Assembly: GCF_028830055.1 (NCBI RefSeq)
Contig: NZ_CP101655.1
Location: 3,417,229 to 3,481,228, forward strand
Direction of reading: 5' to 3'
Length of the DNA stretch: 64,000 bases
Origin: Pseudomonas serboccidentalis
GTDB taxonomy: Bacteria > Pseudomonadota > Gammaproteobacteria > Pseudomonadales > Pseudomonadaceae
Shown here: piece after piece, positions 49,456 through 59,303 of the stretch
Numbering within the stretch: position 1 is the stretch's first letter
Layout of the letters: each line of letters opens with the position of its first letter
The notes under the pieces: generated by a model
The model's input: only the letters and a program-made list of their open reading frames with translations
What the model was told of the DNA's origin: nothing
The model's database searches: none
Program-made: the position numbers and the translations under genes

Positions 49456-49680
49456 GAAAAACACCGAAACGCAGAACCCCAGTAGAGCGCGAGTCTGATG
49501 AAGTTTGTTCAAGCGCGCTGCCACAGTTGCGTGACAGTTTGATGAAGTTTGCCGAGCGGTCGTCAGCGCCGCCCCCAAAGCACCGCGATAACTATGTACC
49601 ACCCGCCCCTGCCGTCGCTGACCTCTAATGGCGCGAACGCCGGTTTGCCCGGCCTTCACGCTCTCTGGAGATCTGTCTTC

Positions 49681-52600
49681 ATGTTCGACGAACTCTCGCA
49701 GCGACCGACCGACTTCGGTCTCGCCCCCCCCTTACTCCCCAACCCGGATCAGAGCCTGCTGTTGAGCGCCACGGCGCGCTGGCGCGACTGCCACGATCAG
49801 TGGCTCGACCTCATGACGCAAGATCCGCCATCAATGCTTGACGAGCAGTGGTGGAGCGCCCGGGCACGGGGCACCCCAGTGACTCGCAAGGCCCACGCAA
49901 TCAGCTTGTATCGGCAGCATTTCGAGGTGTCGAGCCATTGGGCGTTCGCCAACGGCACATTGGCTGAAGGACAGATCGAAGCGCTGCAGACGCTCATCGA
50001 CCCGACAGCACCAGCGACCTGCACGGTGTCTGTCCAACAGCTGCGACTCAAAGGCGCGGAGCGCCCGACGGTCGAACTGGCCGGCGCGCTGCTCATCACC
50101 CTCTGTGGCGATCCAGCGGCCCCGCTCCTGTTGTATTTGCCATCGTCCACCCTGGCCTGGATAAGCTTCCATGGTCGCCTTGCCTTGCAGGGCTGGTTGA
50201 TCGAGCAGCAACCGCAACTGCTCGGCCAACAGCGGCTGGAATCACCGGGCATCAGCATTGAGTACAGCGCACTCGAAGCAGCGGCATTGACGCAAAGCGC
50301 CGAGGCGCTGCTGACACAGTTCAAGCGCCTTGCGCCAGATCGCCAACGTCGCGAAACCGTGCTCTCGCTGCCTCCGGAACGGCCGGCCATCGACGGACCA
50401 GACGATCTCGCGCCGTTCTACCAGCTCAGTCCCGACATTCCATTGGGCCAGCGCCTCAGGGCCCTGAGCCTGCAGCAGAGCGCACTGGAGCACCTGCTCG
50501 GGAGCGACGTTGAAGGCGACCGGCGCGTCCCGCAACTGCAACACCTGCAACAACGGCTCGATGACCTCGCGACGGCTGAACAGGCCAGTCAAGTTGCCGC
50601 CACGCAGTTGCTCAACCCCGACAACGACCTGCAGATGCTCGAACTGCGCCATAAGACCCACCCGCATTACGCCGCGCTTTATCAGGCACGGCTGAACGGT
50701 TTGCGGGCCGAGGCCGAACTGCAAGCGAGCCTGAAGCAGATCAGCGGCGAAGAGCATCAATGGCTCAAGTCCGTGCTGGATGCGCCCGCTCAACCACGCC
50801 CGACCGAAGTCGTCGTGGCGCGACTGATGCTGGCGGTGACCGATACCGAGCACGACGCCAGCCACCCGCAAACCCAGGAGCTGGACGGGGTTCTGCTGTT
50901 CTGCCAGCCCTCGGCATTGTTGCCGTCTTCGGATCAAAGCCTGTTGCTTTACTGGCCAGGCCGCTTCGGCGGCCTGCAGCGATTCGCCTCTCGCCAGGCG
51001 CTGGAAGCGACGCTGTTCAAAATCCCGGCTCACGCTACCACCCAGGCGCTGCATATCCTGGCGCTGAACACCGATCCGTTCGAATACGGGTTGCAGATGC
51101 AGCTCTACGCCTGTGTCCAGCAGGCCAGCCAGATACTGACCGCCAATCCCCTTCCCTCGCGTGCGGCTCAACGCAGCTCGGCACTGGAAGAACTGCGCGA
51201 ACAGGCCATAGCACGCCTGACGGTTCCCGCCTCGCCCTCGCGGGAGCTGAGCTACACACACCTCGTCGAGCAAAACCACAGCGCTGCACTGGCCGACCGC
51301 TTGCCGTCCTGGTTGCGTGCATTACCCGAAGCCCGACGCAAGGCGCTCAAGACCTTGTTCAGCGCTTACATCAAAGCGATGAAGGACTCCCACCGGTTGC
51401 TCGAACGCGAATTGCCTTCGCGCGACACCTTCAACCGCAACGCGATCTTCGCTGACCTGCAACAGACGTTTGGCCTGACTGAAAACGTTGAGGTCGTGCT
51501 GGACGTTCCCGACGCCACAACCTGGCGCAAAGAAGTTATCGAAGGACCGGCCCCCGGAACGCCTCAGCGCAATACGCTGATCGCCAGTACGCAACGGAGC
51601 AAGCTGCCGCTCGCCAATCTGCTGCAAGGCAACATTGACCAGTCGATGTGGTGGCGCCTGTCGTTCATGCAGGTCGAGGTCAGCGGCGGGGTCGAAGCGC
51701 AACGTCGCAAAGTCAAAGCCGCGATCACCCCGCCCTGGCTGCGCAAACTCGTGGCCAGGCAGGATCTCGCCGGCAAGTATGAAGCGCTGATCCGTCAGGC
51801 CTTTCTCGGCCCCCCGGGTGAACCGGCCTTCGACAACGCCTGGCGCCGTGAATGCCTGAGCGAGCCATGGCGGCTGATGCTTAAACTGCACGGCGCGTTT
51901 GCGCTGTTGCGGGGCGACATAACCGCCGACGGCCAGCAAATCCTCGACATCGCCATCGATGCCGACAGTCGTGCGGCCTACACGCCCCATGGCCGACGCA
52001 TCGTGCTGCTGCCGGCGCACTTGAGCGCAGGCGGCGACGACACGCACGGGCAAGGGCCCAGCACACTGGCGGGCGTCACCTTCATTGAGGAGCAGATCAG
52101 CCAACAGACGCTGCTGTATCTGCCTGACAGCCCCGACGGAGTATTTCTGCGTCAGTTCGACAGCCTCGAAGAGGCGCGCAAGGCGTTGTACAACCTGTGC
52201 CTGCAAACCGCCATGCCCGCTTATCTGGCCGGGCGAGCGATCACTGGCGACGCAGACCGGCATGTCAGCCGGATCAATCAGGCGCTGCTGAAAAACTTCG
52301 ACGCCATCATTGGTACGGGTCAGGCCTGGCCGGCCAGCACGTCTCTGGCCACGCACATGCTCAACGTGCACATGGGCCGATTGCTGCAAGCCCATCGCGT
52401 CACCTCGCGCTCTAACGACGCGCTGTATCTGGAAACCGTCGCGTTGCAATCCGGCACGCTCTTCAACTACCTGAAAATGGCCGTGGGCATGGTGCCCTTC
52501 GTCGGCAGCGCCATCGCTCTGTATGACGCCTGGAGCAGTGCCAATCTGGCGGTGGCGGCGTTTCTGCGTGGCGATGTCGGGCATGGCCTGGCCGAAGTGG

Positions 52601-54897
52601 AAGCCGTGTTGCTGTCGCTGATCGATGCGGCCATGGACGTCCTGCCCGGTACAAACGTTGCCCGCAGTGCGCGCTCCCTCACCCGTCTGCGCCAATTGCA
52701 GACATTGGGCAGACGCCCTGCAAGCCTGGTTGCTTCGACACAACGACGGGCACGCTACTCGCTGGAACGCTTCAAGGGGTACGAATACGAACGCCCGATT
52801 TCCCTCGCCGGTCTGCAACCGGGCAGCGAAGGGATGTATCGCAACGTGTATCGCCATGCCGACGGCGACTTCATCATCAGCCATGGTCGCATCTACCGCG
52901 TCGAACTGAGCCAGAGCCCGCCGCAATGGCGCCTGAGCGCAACCAGCACACGCACCTACAAGCAACCGATCGCTCTGGATGAAGCGGGCTACTGGAACAG
53001 CCATTACGCGGTGTACGGCACAACGATCGCCGGCGGCGGTGTCGGGGGTGGCGCGGTGCTCGGGCACATGGCCGACGGTCTCGATCCGCTGTGGCCCGCC
53101 GCCATTCGTGGCTGGCTCCCGCGCTGGTGGGTGGATCGCCAACTGCGCCGTCAACTGGCCCTGTCCCACAGCATCGACGCCACTACCCGGCGCCTGAATA
53201 CCCAGACCCAAAGCTCCGGCCAGTTACTCGAACGCTACCAGGCGCTGACCGTTGCCGAGCGCAGGCCGTTGCAAGCCAGGGTCGACGCGGCATGTGTCAA
53301 CGACATCGACGTCGCCCAGGCCGCGTACCAGGATCTCACCGAGCTGCTGCCCCTGAGCCACGGCCGCAAGCGTGTGCAGATCGAAAATTTTCAAAGCCGC
53401 TGCGCATGGGTCGTGGTCGACCGCACTATCCAGCGTCTCAACGTGTCCCGGGCCAGGTTGCTGGAATACCTGAGCAAGATCGAAGAAATGGTCGCTGAAT
53501 CCGATGCAACGCCGTTCACCGATAGCGCCGCCCATCTGGCACTGATGACCCGACGCAAAGGGGTGCGCAAGCAGTTCCTCAAAGAGTTCGAGCACCTGCA
53601 CAGCACCACCGAACAGGCCAATCTGTGGAATACACGCATCACCCACCGCAGCCAGAAAGCCGTCGTGGCCGACAACATCTCCGCCATAAATGAGTACTTG
53701 GGCGAAGTCACCTGCGATTACCTGAAAACCTCGAATATTCTGGAGCTCATCACCCACTACGACGCCATCGACGATTTGTCCTGGAGCTACTTTCAGGTGC
53801 AAATGAAAAAGGCCCGGTCCAAGGTTGGACGCGCACTGATGACGCAACACTACCTGCCCGAGGTTAACGCCACCCAGGTCCAGCGCAATCGGGTGCTTGA
53901 GGATTGCCTTGAGACCTACGCCGGGTTCCGCCGGCAGTTGAATGCCTGGTGCCTCGGTTATCCACAGCATCTGGACCTGGAACAGGTCACCCCTTTTCTA
54001 GACGGCTTGAGCAAAATCGAAACCCACGCGCGGCAAGCCATCAAGCACCGACAGCCGATCAAAGCCAAAGGCAACAGCGGCCGGCAACTGTTCGAAACCG
54101 AGGACAACCAATTGCTGATCGGCACCCAGACCATCGATGCCGTCACCCGACAAAAACGCTTCACCATCGAAGGTCTCGATGGCTACCGGGAAACCTGGTT
54201 GCCGCGTTCGAGCGGCAAATATCTGCTGCACACCGCATCGGCACCCGCCGCCCCGGTGATGCAGACCGACATCCAGCCGCTGCTCAAGGAGGCCCGCAAA
54301 CGACTTGCCAGCGTTCCGGCCTACCGCAACAAAGTCATGGGCTACACCCGACAAGACATGTTGCCCGTGGACCTGGAGCACATGCTGAGCAGTGAAGCGC
54401 TGGAATTGAGTACCCGGGCCGACACCATCGAACGGCTGTCGCCCGACGAGTCGCTGGTGCTGCAATTGAACACTCAGGCGCAGCAACTGCGCGACGTGGG
54501 GCGAGCACTGCGCGTCGAACAGTCACTGCGCAGCCAGACGCCCACTGAAGGTTATCTGGACTATCTGCTGCAACAAAAAGTGGTGGATATCCGCAAGGAC
54601 GGTGGGCTGCGTGCGCAGGGCAAGCGTGCCGACGGACGCCAGGACTTCCTGCAGGAATACGAGGTGCGTGACCTGACCAGCACCCCGCCACGCACGCTGT
54701 GGTACGCGCACTTTCACTACACGTCGGACAAAGTGCCGTTCCAGGACTTTGTCAAAGCGCACTTGAAGTTGCCGGCGCAACGCCATCTCGGTCTGCAATG
54801 GCAGCAGGCCCAAGCCGCCGGCGGCGCTCAGGTTGAAGCGATCTGGCGGGGTGACATCGGTAAACCGCTGGGCACCCGCCTGTTTTCAGCACTGTGA
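49681..54897 (+). CDS. giant protein resembling dermonecrotic-toxin-domain proteins of Pseudomonas
   Basis: About 1738 residues from the ATG at 49681. GGAG lies 11 bases upstream. In-frame starts at 49594 and 49549 also exist but lack a ribosome site. There is no signal peptide. The first two thirds resemble the DUF6543/dermonecrotic-toxin N-terminal region, judged from blocks such as LPSWLRALPEARRKALKTLF and YIKAMKDSHRLLEREL. Around residues 920-990 a hydrophobic stretch (MAVGMVPFVGSAIALYDAW and VEAVLLSLIDAAMDVLPG) could insert in a membrane, and GGGVGGGAVLG lies near 1116. The C-terminus has LWYAHFHY, a block I recall from many such Pseudomonas proteins. No partner, chaperone or immunity gene is adjacent. 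A toxin role is inferred from family resemblance only. Confidence 0.75.
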   Translation: MFDELSQRPTDFGLAPPLLPNPDQSLLLSATARWRDCHDQWLDLMTQDPPSMLDEQWWSARARGTPVTRKAHAISLYRQHFEVSSHWAFANGTLAEGQIEALQTLIDPTAPATCTVSVQQLRLKGAERPTVELAGALLITLCGDPAAPLLLYLPSSTLAWISFHGRLALQGWLIEQQPQLLGQQRLESPGISIEYSALEAAALTQSAEALLTQFKRLAPDRQRRETVLSLPPERPAIDGPDDLAPFYQLSPDIPLGQRLRALSLQQSALEHLLGSDVEGDRRVPQLQHLQQRLDDLATAEQASQVAATQLLNPDNDLQMLELRHKTHPHYAALYQARLNGLRAEAELQASLKQISGEEHQWLKSVLDAPAQPRPTEVVVARLMLAVTDTEHDASHPQTQELDGVLLFCQPSALLPSSDQSLLLYWPGRFGGLQRFASRQALEATLFKIPAHATTQALHILALNTDPFEYGLQMQLYACVQQASQILTANPLPSRAAQRSSALEELREQAIARLTVPASPSRELSYTHLVEQNHSAALADRLPSWLRALPEARRKALKTLFSAYIKAMKDSHRLLERELPSRDTFNRNAIFADLQQTFGLTENVEVVLDVPDATTWRKEVIEGPAPGTPQRNTLIASTQRSKLPLANLLQGNIDQSMWWRLSFMQVEVSGGVEAQRRKVKAAITPPWLRKLVARQDLAGKYEALIRQAFLGPPGEPAFDNAWRRECLSEPWRLMLKLHGAFALLRGDITADGQQILDIAIDADSRAAYTPHGRRIVLLPAHLSAGGDDTHGQGPSTLAGVTFIEEQISQQTLLYLPDSPDGVFLRQFDSLEEARKALYNLCLQTAMPAYLAGRAITGDADRHVSRINQALLKNFDAIIGTGQAWPASTSLATHMLNVHMGRLLQAHRVTSRSNDALYLETVALQSGTLFNYLKMAVGMVPFVGSAIALYDAWSSANLAVAAFLRGDVGHGLAEVEAVLLSLIDAAMDVLPGTNVARSARSLTRLRQLQTLGRRPASLVASTQRRARYSLERFKGYEYERPISLAGLQPGSEGMYRNVYRHADGDFIISHGRIYRVELSQSPPQWRLSATSTRTYKQPIALDEAGYWNSHYAVYGTTIAGGGVGGGAVLGHMADGLDPLWPAAIRGWLPRWWVDRQLRRQLALSHSIDATTRRLNTQTQSSGQLLERYQALTVAERRPLQARVDAACVNDIDVAQAAYQDLTELLPLSHGRKRVQIENFQSRCAWVVVDRTIQRLNVSRARLLEYLSKIEEMVAESDATPFTDSAAHLALMTRRKGVRKQFLKEFEHLHSTTEQANLWNTRITHRSQKAVVADNISAINEYLGEVTCDYLKTSNILELITHYDAIDDLSWSYFQVQMKKARSKVGRALMTQHYLPEVNATQVQRNRVLEDCLETYAGFRRQLNAWCLGYPQHLDLEQVTPFLDGLSKIETHARQAIKHRQPIKAKGNSGRQLFETEDNQLLIGTQTIDAVTRQKRFTIEGLDGYRETWLPRSSGKYLLHTASAPAAPVMQTDIQPLLKEARKRLASVPAYRNKVMGYTRQDMLPVDLEHMLSSEALELSTRADTIERLSPDESLVLQLNTQAQQLRDVGRALRVEQSLRSQTPTEGYLDYLLQQKVVDIRKDGGLRAQGKRADGRQDFLQEYEVRDLTSTPPRTLWYAHFHYTSDKVPFQDFVKAHLKLPAQRHLGLQWQQAQAAGGAQVEAIWRGDIGKPLGTRLFSAL

Positions 54898-55017
54898 ATC
54901 TGGAGCAGCGGAGCACACCTGGTGCGCCGCTGCCGTTTTGTGAGTCGACAGCTCGATCAACATGAGACAAACTCACCGCCTTCGAATTGATCACAAATTT
55001 TATTCATGGGGCCAGCA

Positions 55018-55935
55018 GTGCTTGAAATCCGTCATCTGAAAACCCTGCATGCCCTGCGCGAAGCCGACAGCCTGGTCGACGCCGCCGACCGTCTGCACCT
55101 GACCCAGTCGGCGCTGTCCCACCAGTTCAAGGAACTGGAGGAGCGCATGGGCATGCCGTTGTTCGTGCGCAAGACCAAACCGGTGCGTTTCACCAGCGCC
55201 GGTCTGCGCCTGCTGCAACTGGCTGACGCGACCCTGCCACTGCTGCGCGCCGCCGAACGCGACATCAGCCGTCTGGCCGGTGGCACTGCCGGGCGCCTGC
55301 ACATGGCGATCGAGTGTCACAGTTGCTTCCAGTGGCTGATGCCGACCATCGACCAGTTCCGCGACGCCTGGCCGGAAGTCGAACTCGACCTGGCGTCGGG
55401 CTTCGCCTTCGCCCCGCTGCCGGCGCTGGCTCGGGGTGATCTGGACCTGGTGGTGACCTCCGATCCGCTGGACATCGCCGGCATCACCTACGTGCCGCTG
55501 TTCACCTACGAAGCGATGCTGGCAGTCGCCAACCAGCATCCACTGGCGAGCAAACCCTACATCGTCCCTGAAGACCTGCTCACCGAAACCCTGATCACCT
55601 ACCCGGTGGAACGCGATCGGCTGGACATCTTCACGCGCTTCCTGGAACCGGCCGACATCGAACCGGCGCAGGTCCGTACTTCGGAGCTGTCGGTGATGAT
55701 GATGCAACTGGTCGCCAGCGGCCGTGGCGTCTGCGGCATGCCCCACTGGGCGCTGCACGAGTACAGCTCGCGCGGCTATGTGAAGGCCAAGCGGCTGGGC
55801 GAGAAAGGTCTGTTTGCCACGCTGTACGCGGCGATCCGCACGGACATGCTGGATGCGCCGTACATGCGCGATTTCCTGCTGACGGCCAAGGACACGTCGT
55901 TCTCGACGCTGGATGGCGTCAGCGCGGTGCGCTGA
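55018..55935 (+). CDS. metR: LysR-type regulator MetR
   Basis: A 305-residue activator. The N-terminal winged helix (about 1-60) is LEIRHLKTLHALREADSLVDAADRLHLTQSALSHQFKELEE, followed by the inducer-binding domain (about 90-295) with AIECHSCFQWLMP and GDLDLVVTSDP, both characteristic of MetR (homocysteine-responsive regulator of methionine genes). A GTG at 55018 is chosen as the start, by comparison with other MetR proteins beginning MLEIRHLKTL. An ATG at 55006 has no ribosome site. Confidence 0.92.
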   Translation: MLEIRHLKTLHALREADSLVDAADRLHLTQSALSHQFKELEERMGMPLFVRKTKPVRFTSAGLRLLQLADATLPLLRAAERDISRLAGGTAGRLHMAIECHSCFQWLMPTIDQFRDAWPEVELDLASGFAFAPLPALARGDLDLVVTSDPLDIAGITYVPLFTYEAMLAVANQHPLASKPYIVPEDLLTETLITYPVERDRLDIFTRFLEPADIEPAQVRTSELSVMMMQLVASGRGVCGMPHWALHEYSSRGYVKAKRLGEKGLFATLYAAIRTDMLDAPYMRDFLLTAKDTSFSTLDGVSAVR

Positions 55936-55943
55936 CGCTAAAA

Positions 55944-56018
55944 ATCAAAAGATCGCAGCCTGCGGCAGCTCCTACACCGATCTCTGTAGGAGCTGCCGCA
56001 GGCTGCGATCTTTTGATC
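55944..56018. repeat. REP inverted pair (GTAGGAGCTGCCG type), near-perfect
   Basis: ATCAAAAGATCGCAGCCTGC...GGAGCT-type arms face each other with about 11 bases between them. It lies between convergent metR and the acetyltransferase gene. Confidence 0.9.
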
Positions 56019-56028
56019 TTGTCCCCTC

Positions 56029-56535
56029 TCAGGGTAATTCACGCCACATGTGAATCTTGTCGAAGTAGTCTTCGCCGACCCGCACCGCCAGCGGCTCAAG
56101 GCCGAACTGGATGAAGCCGCAACGCTGGTACAGGTTGAACGCGGCGTCGTTGCCGGCGGTGACGGTGAGCTGGATGACTTTCAGCCCAGGGTGATTTTGT
56201 GCTTCGGCCAGCGCGGCCTGCACCAGTTCATGGCCCACACCGTGCTGACGAAAATCGGCTGACACGTACATGCCGAACAGCGTGGCCTTGTGGCGGGCCT
56301 TTTCCCGGGGTTCGAACGCCAGGCCGACGATACCGGCCAGAATGCCGGCCTCGAAGGCACCCAACACCACATCGAGCTTGCTGGTCAGGCGCGCTTCCCA
56401 CCAGCTCAGCGGCATCACCGCGCGCTCGCGCACACTGGAGGTGAACGCCTGCGGATGGCGGTCGTAGGCCTCAAGCATCAGCTCGCGGTAGGCCAGCGCA
56501 TGGCTGGCGTCCAGCCGTTCGATCCACATGCTCAC
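56029..56535 (-). CDS. GNAT family N-acetyltransferase
   Basis: A 168-residue acetyltransferase. Motif A (acetyl-CoA loop) is ADFRQHGVGHELVQAAL, roughly 93-109, and motif B is NDAAFNLYQRCGFIQFG near 128-144. The start is probably a GTG at 56535 overlapping the LysE stop (GTGA) with AGGA four bases upstream. An ATG two codons later is the alternative. The substrate is unknown. Confidence 0.88.
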   Translation of the reverse strand: MSMWIERLDASHALAYRELMLEAYDRHPQAFTSSVRERAVMPLSWWEARLTSKLDVVLGAFEAGILAGIVGLAFEPREKARHKATLFGMYVSADFRQHGVGHELVQAALAEAQNHPGLKVIQLTVTAGNDAAFNLYQRCGFIQFGLEPLAVRVGEDYFDKIHMWRELP

Positions 56536-57170
56536 GCCGTCCTGCGTTGTTCAAGCATCAGGCGTACAGCCAGACCACCCAGCACGAAACTCATGAAATA
56601 ACGCTGCAGCGCCAGCCACGTCGGGTTACGCACGAACCACGAAGCAATGCCCGCGGCGAACAGCGCGATCAGCAGATTGACGGTGAAACTGACGCTGATC
56701 TGGGTCAGACCGAGGATGATGCTCTGGGTGAACACCGAACCGTGCTCGGGGGTGATGAATTGCGGAAACACCGAGAGGTAGAACACCGCGATTTTCGGGT
56801 TCAGTGCGCTGGTGAGAAAACCCATGGTGATCAGTTTGCGCGGAGAATCCGCCGGCAGTTGCTGCGCTTCGAACGGCGAGCGCGCACCGGGTTTGACCGC
56901 TTGCCAGGCCAGCCACAGCAAATACAGGGCACCGGCCCACTTCAGCACTTCATAGGCCATCGGCACCGCCAGAAACACCGCAGTCAACCCGGCAGCCGCG
57001 GCGAACATATGCACGAAGAATCCACTCACCACACCCAGCAACGACGTAACCCCGGCCTTGCGTCCCTGACAGATCGAACGCGAGATCAGGTAAATCATGT
57101 TCGGCCCCGGTGTCAGCACCATCAACAGCGCCGCGGCGGCGAAGATCAGCAAGTCTTGAAGTGGGATCAT
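56532..57170 (-). CDS. LysE/RhtB family amino-acid exporter
   Basis: A 212-residue membrane exporter with six helices. TPGPNMIYLISRSICQGRKAGVTSLLGV (about 20-47) is the family signature, and FLTSALNPKIAVFYLSVFPQF (about 118-138) follows. It probably exports amino acids or derivatives such as homoserine lactone. AGGA lies 7 bases before the ATG. The stop overlaps the acetyltransferase gene, so the two form an operon, possibly detoxifying the same compound. Confidence 0.93.
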   Translation of the reverse strand: MIPLQDLLIFAAAALLMVLTPGPNMIYLISRSICQGRKAGVTSLLGVVSGFFVHMFAAAAGLTAVFLAVPMAYEVLKWAGALYLLWLAWQAVKPGARSPFEAQQLPADSPRKLITMGFLTSALNPKIAVFYLSVFPQFITPEHGSVFTQSIILGLTQISVSFTVNLLIALFAAGIASWFVRNPTWLALQRYFMSFVLGGLAVRLMLEQRRTA

Positions 57171-57192
57171 GGCAAAGTCCTTTGCGTGGAGA

Positions 57193-57627
57193 TCAGGCGA
57201 GAGCGCTCAGTGAGTTGCGATAAAACGGCAGGATCAGGTCGCGTGTCAATGGCGCCAGAGCAAGTCCAGCGTCAGTAGCCGGGTCGATCCAGATCACTTC
57301 CTCGATTTCAGCAGCCGGGGCCACGTCAGTGTCGATCGTCACTTGAAAGATATCCGCCTGAACGACACACCCCGGCTCGTTGGCGGCAGGCGCCGAGAAC
57401 TGGCCGAGAAAATACGCCTGCGCCGGATCGATCACCAGGCCCAGCTCTTCTTCCAGCTCGCGGGCCAGCGCGTGCACCGGCAATTCATGTGCCTCGATCT
57501 TGCCGCCCGGCTGCATGAACGCCGTGGTTCCGCGCTTGCGCACCAGCAGGGTCTGGCCTTCGGGGTCGAGCAGCAGCGCGGCGGCAATACGAATGAGGTG
57601 CGGAGATGCAACGGATGCAGAAGTCAT
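57193..57627 (-). CDS. Nudix hydrolase
   Basis: A 144-residue protein with a complete Nudix box GGKIEAHELPVHALARELEEELGL (about 41-64), including the REXXEE metal-binding glutamates. MutT-like enzymes of this size hydrolyse nucleoside diphosphate derivatives. The specific substrate is not evident. It is 22 bases upstream of the LysE gene on the same strand and may lead that operon. Confidence 0.92.
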   Translation of the reverse strand: MTSASVASPHLIRIAAALLLDPEGQTLLVRKRGTTAFMQPGGKIEAHELPVHALARELEEELGLVIDPAQAYFLGQFSAPAANEPGCVVQADIFQVTIDTDVAPAAEIEEVIWIDPATDAGLALAPLTRDLILPFYRNSLSALA

Positions 57628-57694
57628 GGGTCAGCCACCGGCCTGGAAAAACCGCAAGGATCCCATGCCCGCCCCAATGACGTCACCTCGCAGA

Positions 57695-59056
57695 TCATTG
57701 CCCCAGCGCCTTGAGCGTGGCTTCAACCTCCTCCGGCACCTTGACGAAAATCTTGTATTTGCCGCCCTCCATGGCTTCGAATGCAATCAGCTTTTCCACC
57801 AATAGCGGGCTGAGGACCTTGCCGGCGTTGAGCAGCAGCATGCCGTTATCGGCATTGAGATTGCGCGCCAGAATCATCCCCGCTGCGAGGTCCCGAGTAG
57901 ACAGCACCTTGACCGACGGATCGGCCAGCGTGACGTCGCTGAGGAACGCCGCACACACCTGAATGAAATCTTCGACCAGATCGGGATCGTACAAACGGCC
58001 GGCGTACTGGCGCAGGTACAGCAGCGCTTCATCGCTGTTCATCTGCCGTTCGAGGATCAGGCCGCGCTGCAACTCGACGAAATCCACCGCCAGCTTCAGC
58101 AAGCGTGAACCGAACGGAATGGCCTCGCCCTTGAGCCGGTCGGGAAACCCGCTGCCGTCCCAGCGCTCCTGGTGATGCAGGATCAGGCGTGCCGCGTCCT
58201 TCATCGGGTCCAGCGTCATGAGCAGCGATTCGCTCTGCTTGGGGTAACTGCGATAACGCTCGCGATCGGTATGGCGCAACAGATCCGAGGGCGTCGCCAT
58301 CATGCCGTCGGTCCAGCTCAGTTTGCCGACGTTGTACAGCGCCGCAGCCATGGTCAGGTCACGGCTGGTGGCCTCGTCCAGGCCATGCTGTTTGCAGTAG
58401 CTGCGCACCAGTTCGATGATCTGCCGGTTGGTCTGCTTGGCAGGGGGCAAACGCAGATTGGCCAGTAGCGAGAACACTTCGGTGCCCGTGACATAGCTGT
58501 GTTTGAGCTCTTCGTAAGCCAGATCGAGCATGTCGGCGGTCTGCTGCAGTTCGGCCGTGCGTGCCGCGACATGCTTTTCCAGGGTGCTGTTGAGCAACTT
58601 GAGCTGGTCGTTCTGCACCCGGGTCAAGCGTTCCAGACGCTGACGCTCCTGCTCGGAATGCTGGTGTTCCAGGGACTGGCGCAGGATCAGCAGCAACTCT
58701 TCGTCGTTCCAGGGTTTGCTGATGTAACGGTGAATCTGCCCTTCATTGATGGCTTTGATGATGGCCGCGGGGTCGGCATAGCCGGTAAGCATGATCCGCG
58801 CAGTTTGCGGATGGCGCTCACGGACATGGGCCAGTAACGAGGCACCGTCCATGCCGGGCATGCGCGCATCGCTCACCACCAGATTCACCGGTTGCTGCGC
58901 GAGCATGTCCAGCGCCTGGGCACCGCTGGTGGCCAACAGAACATCATAGGGCTGGCCCCGCAACAATCGGCGCAGACTGTTGAGGATCGACTCTTCGTCA
59001 TCGACCAACAGCACCGTGGGTCGATGGGACTGCATCGGGGGGGATTGCTCTTCCAT
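57695..59056 (-). CDS. response regulator with degenerate HD-GYP domain
   Basis: A 453-residue RpfG-like protein. The receiver domain (13-130) has D19-D20 and phospho-acceptor D63 (VVSDARMPGMDG). A coiled coil follows (130-185), then an HD-GYP-type domain (190-380) and a C-terminal extension (390-453). The metal-binding HD pair is YN (241-242 in ALYNVGK). HHE is HHQ (294-296), while DGSGFP (300-305) is close to the GYP motif. With the HD pair missing, hydrolysis of cyclic di-GMP is doubtful. It is divergent from two REC-GGDEF-EAL genes and is probably part of the same signalling module. Confidence 0.88.
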   Translation of the reverse strand: MEEQSPPMQSHRPTVLLVDDEESILNSLRRLLRGQPYDVLLATSGAQALDMLAQQPVNLVVSDARMPGMDGASLLAHVRERHPQTARIMLTGYADPAAIIKAINEGQIHRYISKPWNDEELLLILRQSLEHQHSEQERQRLERLTRVQNDQLKLLNSTLEKHVAARTAELQQTADMLDLAYEELKHSYVTGTEVFSLLANLRLPPAKQTNRQIIELVRSYCKQHGLDEATSRDLTMAAALYNVGKLSWTDGMMATPSDLLRHTDRERYRSYPKQSESLLMTLDPMKDAARLILHHQERWDGSGFPDRLKGEAIPFGSRLLKLAVDFVELQRGLILERQMNSDEALLYLRQYAGRLYDPDLVEDFIQVCAAFLSDVTLADPSVKVLSTRDLAAGMILARNLNADNGMLLLNAGKVLSPLLVEKLIAFEAMEGGKYKIFVKVPEEVEATLKALGQ

Positions 59057-59303
59057 GGCATGGTCTCAAGCGAAACAGGGGGTTAACGACACACCGACCG
59101 ATCGCCTCTCAGGCCTGCGTCTGAGTCAAAGGCTAGATGATTTTTGACTGGATTCACGCAAATCTTCGTCCGGGACCGAAAGCGTAGTAGGAAGGAGCCG
59201 ACTATGCTGTACAAGGCGCAGGACCCATCGGCTTTCGAACAGGCAAATCGCGAGGGAAAAGGATGCCCCTGATGACAACACGTCCCCCTACCGGTGTCGC
59301 GGC
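59057..59303. other. divergent region between the cyclic-di-GMP genes
   Basis: About 250 bases that must contain promoters in both directions. I see no clear sigma70 or sigma54 boxes and no repeat. Confidence 0.4.

Noticed and set aside
51322..53211. 629-codon open frame antisense to the giant toxin-like gene
   Set aside because: No recognisable motifs, and the plus-strand frame is continuous for 5.2 kb with coherent domains.
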